Part shown: positions 9,701 to 19,134 of the stretch, in pieces
Position numbering within the stretch: the stretch's first letter is position 1
Layout of the letters: the number at the start of each line of letters is the position of its first letter
Origin: Chytridium lagenaria
Taxonomy: Eukaryota; Chytridiomycota; Chytridiomycetes; Chytridiales; Chytridiaceae
Direction of reading: 5' to 3'
DNA length: 20,123 nt
Assembly: GCA_025449115.1 (NCBI GenBank)
Contig: JAHLKC010000290.1
Location: forward strand, 1 to 20,123
Notes under the pieces: generated by a model
Seen by the model: the letters and a program-made list of their open reading frames with translations, nothing else
What the model was told of the DNA's origin: nothing
Database searches by the model: none
Translations under genes and position numbers: made by a program

Positions 9701-12700
9701 ATGGGAAGCGTCGATAAGAGCAACACACCGCTGTTTTTGGTGACAACCTACGACAGCGGTAATGCACTTCACGTCCCGGCAGAGTCAACACATCACCAGA
9801 GAGCGTTGACCGCTTCGGATGACTTGCTGCTGGACGGCGAGCCTGATGACCTTTCTGAAGAAGACGGAGATGAGTTTACCGAAAGCTCAGTTTCCAACGT
9901 GGAATACGAGGATGATGACGGCGATAATGGGGATGTTGAGGACGAAATGACAGACAATGAGCTTAGGAGAGTTGAGAGTGAGGACGATGCTGAAATGAAT
10001 GGGGCTGATGATGATTCTCTCGTGTCAAGCGACGACAGCGAGGACGACGACGATGATGAAGACCAAGGAGGGATCCTTATTCATCGTGAGGGCCCACACA
10101 TTCAGTCGGATTTTTCCGGCAGGCGATCAGTTTCAGGATCGTTCCAGAGGCCTTCATCGTCCACCTCTCACCCTCAGATACCGCAGAGGCAGTTCAAACG
10201 GAAGGACACTGTCCCACTTAAAGACGACTCAAACGACGAGTGGAAACCTCGAGCGGCTGGAACGTCTGAGTCGGCTGAAGACAGCGAGTTTCCTTACGAC
10301 TCCACTGAGGAACTCGCACAACTTACATCACATTCAATGCATCCATCATGGACTGCAAATAGCATTCGGCAAAACTCATCCATTCCGGCTCACGCAAGTG
10401 CATTAGATTATTTGTCTGGTGACGATGAGCAGCTCCACTACTCGACAACATCTGGCGATGAGTACGTCCGTGGAAACCTATCAATGGATGAAAAGTATGA
10501 TTCGCTATCACCGCATGGAATCTACAATTATAGCTCAGGAATGTCTGCCAGTGGAAGTGACCAAGAAGAACTTCGTATCGTGATATCAGAGGACGAGAAC
10601 ACCGGTGCCCTTCCAGCCGGCCCTCCTCTTCTCATCGTCCACGACTCCCAAAGTCAGAGGAAAGCCTAGACGACAGCTTTAATCGCCTTGATCCAAGGGC
10701 AACTTTCATAAAGAATATATCGTCGGTCTCCTCGGATCGTTCTCCCAGCTCTCATGGCTCTTTTCGTGGAATTGTGGACACCACAGAAGCCAAGGATCTC
10801 GCTAACCAAGTCGCCGACGATGACCCTTTTCCTCCTGGAAATAATCAATATGACCGCCGCGAGAACACAAGAAAAGAAGAGCGTAGAAACTTCATCTCCG
10901 CAATCCCAAAGCTCGCCGGACGACATTTCTCCCGTTCATGTTCCAGAAGTACCAACGAAAGAGTCACAAAAGCGACGACTTCCACCGCAACAAACCTCCG
11001 TGTCTCCAGAGCAAAAGCGTACATGGAAGCTCGGTACAAGCAATGGAACAAATTGAAGCTATGGCGCGGAAAGGCGCCAAACTCAAGGATGGCCGGAGGG
11101 TCCGGTATAATCCGGTTGCCGTTATTCGTTGGCGTAGGGAAGTCTGGCAGAAGGCTATTCGAGATCGAACACGTGGTGGAGGGGCTGTTGGGGCCATTAA
11201 TGTACGAACGACGCGTTCTAGTTATTGGCATGTTGGGAATTCGGAGCTAGCAGATTGGATGCGAGACGCTGTCATTTTACCACCCGAATTGAATGAGAAG
11301 GGGGATGATAAGGGAACCCGCCGCTCTGTCTCACTTACTCGAGATAATAACGAGGCTCGTGCAAGGTCGGTTCGAACCTTCTCAACACATCGAAGCGCGG
11401 GTTCGGATCGGTCGCGGAACAGCACAACCACATTCCCATTTTTCTTTGCCTTCCAGGAGGCCCTGCATCGTCGTGACAGCCGTGGAGATGGCAGTGTGGC
11501 GTTTGTGGAGAATCCTGGAATGACCCCGAATGTTCCGGTCAATCGGGACCGGGCATCTAGTGATCCTTCTTCAGACTTAGCAATAGTGAATGGTCGAGGA
11601 TTGCAGGAATCATCTGACTTTGCTATACGAGATGCAGCGGACGCCCCTCCTCCCGTTCCACTTGCTGCATCTGGAAAAGACGTCAAACATCGGAAAAGTC
11701 AGGATCTTCTTCGCTCATTCATCGCCCCTAATGCCTCTCCTCTTCGACTGCTTTCAAATCCAACTGCAACAGTAAAAGCTAGCCATGGTGGGAAGGTTGA
11801 TGTGATTGAGCCAATTTACAGAGCCCGAAGACCGGGAAGCCTCGATCTTTTTTGAAAAGTTTTTGAACGGAACTTTGATTAGCGAGAGTGCTTCTGCAGA
11901 AAAGGATTCAAGTTTTCCTCCTTCCACCCAAATCACATATACTACCAACGACGATGAAACATCAGAAATGACTGCAACCGGAACTCTCACAGAGTCTTCA
12001 GAGCCTTCCTCCTCCCGAAAGACAGATGCCACTGACTCCTCTTTGAAAGAATACAAAAGAACAATGCAAAGCACCACCCCGAACAACTCAAGCAATCCAC
12101 TCAAATCATCCTGATCGACCACGGTTTCCTTTCTTTGGTGGCAAGAAGCGCACCTTAGAAGCAGATGAAACTCACATAGGCCTCCTCAAAAATCGTCAGG
12201 CGACAACAGACCTACTCCACTTAAACTCGAGCCCCCACCCACACTATTCCCCCGTCGTGCATCGGAGCCCCAACTCAACACCCCCTCAATAAGTCCAACA
12301 GAACCCTTCTTTGAATCCCCGTCAAGACGCCAACCTTGAAAGAAAACTCTCCACAACCAACATTATCACACCCTGGGAAAACAGTGAACCTCCTCCACCT
12401 CACAACAGATCCGTTGTTGGCGTCATTACGGGCGCTACCAATGCCGTTGGAGGTGCTGTTTCAGGTGCTGCTGGATCCATTGTCGAAGCCGCAACCAACG
12501 TTAAAAGACGTTTACGCCGGGATCGAGACCGTGATGGTGAACCCTCTGCTATGCTGAAGGCGGTGCTGTCGTCAAGTGATCTCGTCGGTGTAGCAGCGCG
12601 TCAAATAGAGAAGAATGAGCCTGTTGACCATGAAGGCTCCACACCTGCGCTCGAAGCCGACGCAGCGGAGGACCGTGGTGAACGACGTAAATTGATCCGG

Positions 12701-14553
12701 GAGAAAATCATGAAAGATATGTTTAGACGGCCTGGCAAGGATCGTGAACAGCAGAGGAATTCCGTAACGGGTATGCCGAAGCGGAATAGTTTTAGTGAGA
12801 CGGATCGAGTTGAGGGGGAGAGGCCTGAGAGTCGATTGGAGAGGAGGGAGAGGAGGGAGAGGGCTAAATTGAAACGGAATGTTGAGGGCGGAGATGAGGA
12901 TATGAAGGTGGAGAGTGCGATGATTGCGGAGATGGGGAATAGGAAGGAGAAGATGTTTAGATTAGAAAAGAAAAAGAAAAGGAGGAGTAATGTGAGTTCT
13001 TCTTTTTTGTTCTTGGTCAAAATGCGTGACTATTCATACCTTATTACTAGTCTATTAAGCGTGAGAGAGATTTGCCTACCCAAACAACTTCGACAAAACG
13101 AAAGTCGCGACTAAAAGGGGCCAAACTCATTTAATCCTGAAAGTGAGGTTGGAGGAGGTGAAGTTGGTCCATCCAAAAGAAGTGGACGACGGAAAGGTAA
13201 TATTCATTTCCATGCACACCGTACTAACCATTGCCAAAGATGGTCGAAATAGTCCCTTAAAAATAAGCCCAGATCAAGTGCAATCAGCACTTCAGGCAAA
13301 TGATGTGTTCCTCGACCAGACATTTGAGCAGGTTGAAGTTGAACCACTGGCGTTACCAAATATTCAGGAGTCAGGAGACGGACTTGAGGTTCATGCTGTT
13401 GATTCGGCGGTTCAAGTCAGTAGCTCCACTTTTGAGGATACAGAACTCGAGAAGTCGCTGCTCTCAATTGGCCGACGCCTCCAGTATCAATTGGATTCTT
13501 TAATTGAGAAATCTCCCCAACTCAGAACGTCTCTACGAGTGAGTCGTGCCCTACAGTTTTCATGACTAAATATAATTATAAGGACGAGATCATCAAAAGC
13601 AGAGATATTGCCGAAAAGTTCTCCATCCCTTTAGACCTCCTTGACCTCACACCTACACCTCTCCGCGTCCTCGAACTCCATGCGCTTCACCTCCCAATTC
13701 CATCGCATCCCACCCCTTCCCTCCCGCCGTCCCACCTCCTTGCCCCTCTCCAAAAAAACACTGAGACCCTCGATCTGTTCACAAAGTCCCTTAAATCTTC
13801 CTCAGAGGCGATTGCGAACCTCATTGCCTCCATAGAGGAGGACGAGAAAACCGTCAAAAGCATGGTGAAGCAGCTAGATGAGTTGGCGGTGGATGTGAAT
13901 GAGACTTGGAGTCGAAAGTTGAAGGTTGTGGAGGATCGGGTGCAGCAGGATGAGAATAAGAGAATTGTGGCGAGAGGCGTTGGGAAGGAAATGTGGTATC
14001 AGTTTTAGCGTATTTGTTGACGGGTGAGTTGTAGCTCTTTTTGACTATGAGTTTTTTTTCGTAACTTTTTTTGTTTGATCTTGGCTGATATTTTTTTTGT
14101 AGCGGCCGCCTTCCTGATTTGGTTGGTGTACCAAGGAATAAAGGTCGTCAAGTTTACGACCACTTTCGCGAGAAACCAAATTAAATCTTTTCAAACACCA
14201 CGTGCCATCGCCGCCTCCAAGAGTCCGGTCAATGGATCCCTCTCACCTCTCTCCACAACTCTCAATAGTCTCACCACTGAGCACTCTCACAAGCCATCAA
14301 CGGATTATCTACTACGCTCTCTCCACAAGCCGATGTTAGGAATAAGGACGTAAACCTTCGTGAAGTTAACCCCGCCCTCTCACCTGCGTCTGCTTCAACG
14401 CCATTGCCCTCACAATCTGACTCTTCAATACCTCTGGTTGATATATCGACTGATCCTCCTTCTCTCCTGTACCTGCAACTAAACCTCCCTGACATGAACC
14501 TCGTTTTCCACGCATGCATATTCTTTACGTTCTTTTTTGCCCAAGCTGAATAA
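9701..14553 (+). CDS. Large acidic, disordered protein with C-terminal membrane segment
   Basis: I do not recognise this protein. The ATG at 9701 opens 322 codons rich in D, E and S (acidic tract 9830-10070). Protein-like sequence then continues in changing frames: a segment with RYNPVAVIRWRREVWQKAIR (about 11100-11160), Ser/Pro-rich parts, a basic RERRERAKLKRN stretch (about 12840-12880) and a probable coiled coil (13780-13990). The hydrophobic AAAFLIWLVYQGIKVV (from 14103) follows, then a Ser/Pro tail. Introns with good signals are 12124-12179, 12992-13050, 13197-13239, 13539-13582 and 14024-14102. Other frame changes, near 10650, 10870-11040, 11800-11850, 12110, 12330, 13130 and 14003-14006 (TTTT needs one more T before the membrane segment), are introns I cannot fix or missing bases. 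The layout suggests a membrane-attached scaffold with a long cytosolic part, by inference only. The stop at 14551-14553 is tentative. Confidence 0.5.
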
Positions 14554-14637
14554 TAATATCACGGCATACCTCACTGCAAAGCTATGCATCAAGCGTTTCA
14601 TAACATTTGAAATTTAAATCATTTTCATTTTATGGGT

Positions 14638-15790
14638 TCACGCCATCCAACAATATCTCCTCTCTCGCTCTTCCACAAACCCAATCCCCATAAACATCCC
14701 TCGACTCGCCTCGTTCGTCACAAACACATAACATTGCGGAAGTACATTCACACCCATCGCATTCTCCTTCAACCATTCCCGATGAGACAACGCGAGTGAC
14801 TTGCAGACCCTTGTGGCGAGGCCTTTGCGACGGTAGGACGGCGCGGTCGACGTCATCCCGATGATCAGGTTGATGTGGGTTAGACACCAAGACGCGGCGA
14901 GTTTGGCGTTGGAAAGGGATCGCGCGACACGAGACATGGAGAGGAAGGGGTCGGTAGAGATGGCGCGTTTATGGTAGTCGCGGTGGTATTTTACCATAAC
15001 ATTATCGTCAATCTTAAAAACCTCATGAATGAGCTATTCAAAATAAAAGGTGGTTTACCTGCTGAAAATCCTCCGGACAAGCTCTATCCATGAAATACTT
15101 TTCCCCGTTTTCGTCATTCCACTCAGCACCCACCTTCACCTCCTCCTCATCCACCTTAACATCATCCGAAACACATAACGTCTCGCATCAGGCTCCCTAT
15201 ACACTTCACCGCAACGCTCTCCACAATATCCGCATATCGGGTATCCAAAGCCGAGAAGAAAACGGACCGCGAGTAATCCGCTTCATCATCCATGATCCAA
15301 ATATCCCCATCAGCGATTGACCCGCTCCCCAAAAGACTAGCAACTTAACCATTTCAGAGATGACGTGAGTAACGAATTCACGGTGAGGGGTTGATGGGTC
15401 TCCGGACCATCTCTGAACCACACGTTAGCGCGACGTCCGGTATCAAGCATCACACGCCGGGGATGGCCGCGGTGTCGCAGAGATGGAGGAATGTGGGCCA
15501 TGTCATGGTGGTTGGAGACGGGAAGGCGATGAAGAGAGGAGGGATGTAGGTTGAGACTGCGTGGAGGAGGTTGTGGCGGGCGATGAGGAGTTGACCGATC
15601 ATGGTGAGAGGATGGTCGGGGCGTGATGGGGTTTTGGAGATGAGTGTGAGGATTGCGGTTATGGCGGCGATGGGGTCAGGAGAGGCTGGAGTGGGGATGG
15701 GGATGAGGTGGGTGAGTTTGGAGATGTGCGAGGGCCATATTCCTGAATCCGTTCGTGCTGAGGTCTCAACGAGGGTGATGGTACACTCAT
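14638..15790 (-). CDS. GNAT (FR47-like) acyltransferase, paralog A
   Basis: CoA-dependent N- or O-acyltransferase, substrate unknown. Exon 1 is 15059-15790, the intron 15013-15058 (46 nt, phase 0), and exon 2 14638-15012. The C-terminal GNAT fold shows SMSRVARS, AASWCLTHINLIIGM and the acetyl-CoA pyrophosphate-binding motif YRRKGLATRV, ending in YCWMA. The N-terminal half (from MSV..ITLVETSARTDSGIWP) has no family I can name but is shared by the two paralogs to the right. Exon 1 breaks at about 15781, 15455, 15388, 15322, 15205 and 15170. Six added bases give 246 codons, and repaired segments such as VYREPDARRYVF and DYSRSVFFSALDTRYADI align with paralog B. Exon 2 begins exactly 22 residues before the conserved ...P(F/H) site, as in both paralogs. 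Confidence 0.72.
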
Positions 15791-16019
15791 AGTATGCTAC
15801 GGTCTCGACAGCGAATAAAAAACTCCGCTACATTGCCTTTTAAAGCACACCAGGATCAGATCGATTTTGAGTTTTTGACTGATTCTTGTGATTCAATTCA
15901 TGGAAGATAAGCAGGCGGTTTGTTTTGATTGAAGGAATTGTCATCAAGTGGAATGACAAATCCATCTCATTCCACGTTTTGCAAAAAACCTTTGAGGAGA
16001 GGCACATTTCGGTCTAGAA
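15791..16019. promoter_or_regulatory. Shared divergent promoter of acyltransferases A and B
   Basis: 229 bp separate the two divergent start codons, so both promoters must lie here. It contains a perfect 9-bp inverted repeat, GTGGAATGA (15948-15956) and TCATTCCAC (15967-15975), with a 10-bp gap, 45 bp before the paralog B start. That fits a site for a dimeric regulator, though no factor can be named. Confidence 0.5.
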
Positions 16020-17273
16020 ATGGACAAGACACCCATCGTCACCTCAGTGGAGACTGCAGTGAGGACTGATTCCGGAGTATGGCCCATAAACGCTGTTAAG
16101 GAGACGGATGCTTACACTTCAAGGAAAAACTGGCTGGTTTCTATCCCAGCATCTCCTCAGGATAACCCACTGCTGTGGTCGACCACGCCCTCCATCTGCT
16201 CACCTCCTCAAGTCCCCTCTCCCCCGATTTCCCCCATATGATGGCGAAAGCACTCCTTCTCGCGCGTTTCTACATTCTAAATGACGCAGAGTTTGAGGTT
16301 CCACCTCTGTTCCTGATACCGAGGGAACCGGTGGAAGAGATAAACTGGGAGAAGTTTGAAGAGCTGGTAAAGAACCCTTCCGCTATCGCTGGGTTGGCCA
16401 TCCTGGAACTTGGACAGCGTACACAGTTCTGGTTCAAAGATGGACCCGGGGATGAAGGATCTACGCAGCAGTCTATGGTGAAAGCAACTCTTGCTGAACT
16501 GATTACAGTCGCGAGCCAGCGGAACGGTAGAGGCTCTTTTGCATTCTCGGATGCATGGATCTTGAACAAAGACGTTGATTACTCAAACACGGTGTTCTTT
16601 TACGCGATTGATGCTCGGTATGCGGATATTATTCAAGAGATGGGAAAGCTGGTGTACCGGGAGCCGCCGGGGAGGCAGTATGTGTTCCCGCCTGATGTTG
16701 TGGTGGATGAAGAGAGTACAAAATTGGGAGTTGAGTGGACGAGCGAAACTGGTGAAGAATTTATGCTGGATACAATATGCCCACAAGATCTTGTAAAGGT
16801 TGGTTATTACAAATCGTTCTTTCTAATTTGATGCCCGCCCATATAGATGAGGAAACACCTTTACGTCAATTACGACCCCGGATACGTCCAAAACGTCATC
16901 TCCAAAGAACCTTTCATCACCATGTCCCGCGTTGCGCGATCCACCACCTCCGTCGACCCACTTTCCAGCCAGAACGGTCTCGCCATATCCTGGTGTCTAA
17001 CGCATCTCAATCTATCCGTAGGCCTTACCACCACCCCCGGATTACCGTCGTCGTGGGATTGGCACACGAGTATGCCAGTCTCATGGACAGGCGCAACGAG
17101 ATTGGTTCAGAGAACACGCCAAAGAGTTTCAAGGAAAGTTTATACCGCATTGCTATGCGTTTTTGACGAATTTGGCGAGTCATAATATGTTTACGGGGTT
17201 TGGGTATCAAGAGACGATGGGGAGGACGTTTGTGTGGTTGGCGGTGAACCCGAAAGTTGAAAATGCGATATAA
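16020..17273 (+). CDS. GNAT (FR47-like) acyltransferase, paralog B
   Basis: Same two-domain acyltransferase as its neighbours. Exon 1 is 16020-16798, the intron 16799-16846 (48 nt, phase 0), and exon 2 16847-17273. The start MDKTPIVTSVETAVRTDSG matches paralog A closely. The N-terminal region includes MMAKALLLARFYIL, TQFWFKDGPGD and VEWTSETGEEFML. The GNAT domain has TMSRVARS, AISWCLTHLNLSVGL, the acyl-CoA motif YRRRGIGTRV, and ends FTGFGYQETMGRTFVWLAV. One C missing from the run at 16166-16168 and two from the C5 run at 17034-17038 account for the frame changes. Repaired exons are 260 and 143 codons, and the second equals paralog C exon 2 exactly. Only 75 bp separate its stop from the next start. 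Confidence 0.75.
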
Positions 17274-17348
17274 AGTATTTGATGAATAGTTAATAAGACC
17301 GTGACTTGTCCACAGTTTCTTTATTTTTAGCTCCGCACCGAACTTTTA

Positions 17349-18550
17349 ATGCTCGATCGAGGCGACTCCAAGCTCGACAGTAGCATCACCAATGGCTGCA
17401 AACACCTTCTCCTCATACCTCGACCTCAAGATGACACACTGAACTCTATCGACGCCGTCATCTCCCTCATCGGCTCCAAAGGATTCCAGCACGGCAACCC
17501 TGTTATGGTGGGCCATCTACTGTTAGACAGATACCGGCTACTCCATGAAACCCATCCCAAAGGAGTCAGCTGGACATTCCCACCACTCTTCTTAGCACTA
17601 GAAGATGCGGAATCATGCGGCAATGATTCTTTTGAGACCCTTCTAACCCGAGCCGTTGGAATCTGCGCAATGGGATCAGGACGTAGAGCGAGTTTCTGGT
17701 TCCGCAACGGCTCCGGAACATCTGAAGCTGACGGAAAGCAACGTTCGCTTGTCAAGACTGTTCTTGAAGAATTGTTTGACCTATGTCAACGTTTTGGAAG
17801 TGGATCCATGGATGATGTCGATAATTGGATCACTACACCGCAGAATGATGACCCTCGATTCATCTTCTTTCGTCGTTTGATTCGCAGTATCGGGAGGTTT
17901 TGGGGATGTCGTTGAGCAGGTTGTGTGGGAGTACACGGAGGATTATTTGCATCAACTGCCGGTGGACAAAGCAATCAATACTGAAAGGACGCAGGTGGGG
18001 TATGAATGGACGGATGAGGAAGGCGGAGAGAGATTTGTGGTGGACAGAGTGCGAGAGGAAGACATTGAAAAGGTACACCACTACATTCAAGGTGTTTTAC
18101 ATGAACTGACGGAAAACTTAGCTTCTCTCATTTGCTACACTCGGATATACTCGTAACTATCTCACCAAATTGATCACCAAAGAACCCCACAAAACTCTCA
18201 GCCGCGTCATCCGTGTTTCCTCATCGCAAGGTATACCAGGCGAGCCAATCTCTTGGTGCGTCACGCATGCCAATTTTGGGATTGGGCTCGTCGCAACGGA
18301 TACACGATACCAGAGAAAGGGACTCGCGAAACGATGCATTGAGTCATTGAGTCTTGCGCATCGGCAATGGTTCAAGGAACAAGGAGGGTTTGATTCTAAT
18401 CAACTGCCTCATGGGTTTGTCGCTGGATACAATGTAGCGAGTCATTCGACGTTTAAATCATTGGGGTATGAAAGGATTGAGGATAAGAAGTTTGACTGGG
18501 TTGCTGTGATGGCGAGGCCCACTACTGCCACTAGAACCACCAACGGTTAA
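17349..18550 (+). CDS. GNAT (FR47-like) acyltransferase, paralog C
   Basis: Third member of the acyltransferase cluster. Exon 1 is 17349-18072, the intron 18073-18121 (49 nt, phase 0, same place as in paralogs A and B), and exon 2 18122-18550. The N-terminal half carries MVGHLLLDRYRLLH, PPLFLALEDAE and ASFWFRNGSG. The GNAT domain shows TLSRVIRVSS, PISWCVTHANFGIGL, acyl-CoA motif YQRKGLAKRC, and ends FKSLGYERIEDKKFDWVAV. The extreme N-terminus is shorter and diverged compared with A and B, so the start at 17349 is less certain. Two missing bases, in TTT at 17876-17878 and GGGG at 17902-17905, explain the break after IFFRR; repair gives FDSQYREVLGDVVEQVV and 242 codons. Exon 2 is intact. Substrates could differ among the three. 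Confidence 0.75.
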
Positions 18551-18557
18551 TGTGTGT

Positions 18558-18563
18558 AATAAA
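18558..18563 (+). terminator. Poly(A) signal AATAAA of acyltransferase C
   Basis: AATAAA begins eight bases after the stop codon, within AATAAATAAATAC. Sequence match only; the cleavage site is not visible. Confidence 0.5.
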
Positions 18564-18801
18564 TAAATACATTATTACCACAACATTGAATATAATGTTC
18601 GTGTTACCTTTTGTCATATTTCCACTTACCTGGTTCGATCGTTATACAAGGTTCGCGTGATATAGAAGTGACATGGATACCTACGCGAGTGCCGAGTAAC
18701 ATTTGATGTTGAGAACGACTTGATCAATATTACTCAACCGCTTCAGAAAACGTCTCGCAACCACCACACGACAAGAAAGAACTCACACCAAATGTAAACT
18801 C

Positions 18802-18807
18802 TTTATT
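18802..18807 (-). terminator. Poly(A) signal AATAAA for BTA1
   Basis: On the minus strand TTTAATAAAG lies about 330 nt past the BTA1 stop. It is a clean hexamer in the correct orientation and would imply a long 3' UTR. Confidence 0.4.
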
Positions 18808-19005
18808 AAACGAACCCACAAAAAACTACTGTTTTCAACACACCACACCACCACACGCAAATGAGAAACCAAACAAAAAGCACACATCATGAGCCATGGC
18901 CAAAAAGCAGACCAACACAATCACACACACATGGTGCAAAAGCACCCAATAAAAGAGATCAAATAAAATCGGAAAAGAGTGTTGACAAAAAGAGGGGCCG
19001 CGAAA

Positions 19006-19107
19006 AAAAAAAAAAATAATCAAAAAGGGCGAAAAGGAGGGAGGTAGAGGGTGTAGGGTTAACGAAAAAGATGTTTTACAAAAAAAAGAGAAAAAAAAGA
19101 AAAAAAG
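19006..19107. repeat. A-rich homopolymer tracts
   Basis: Several A runs, the longest about 13, separated by G or GA (around 19006, 19021 and 19080-19107). Low-complexity sequence in the BTA1 3' UTR. Confidence 0.65.
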
Positions 19108-19134
19108 GTAAACAAACAAGTTGTCCCCCTTTTT

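Larger units (their letters stand above)
18551..19134. other. Convergent intergenic region, 3' UTRs
   Basis: Between the paralog C stop (plus) and the BTA1 stop (minus). No gene is supported. It holds one AATAAA for each neighbour and, near 19000-19120, long A-rich tracts that would be U-rich in the BTA1 3' UTR. A 94-codon minus-strand open frame (18835-19119) is built largely of these tracts and is not credible. Confidence 0.6.

Noticed and set aside
9999..10406. Overlapping open frame inside the acidic gene
   Set aside because: It results from the GAC/GAT/GAG-rich coding repeat in another frame.
5260..18550. Widespread programmed ribosomal frameshifting
   Set aside because: There is no shared slippery sequence; the breaks occur in different runs (C, T, A, G), up to nine per gene, and in unrelated genes.
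18835..19119. Minus-strand 94-codon open frame as a membrane protein
   Set aside because: The apparent hydrophobic residues come from U-rich low-complexity runs in the BTA1 3' UTR.
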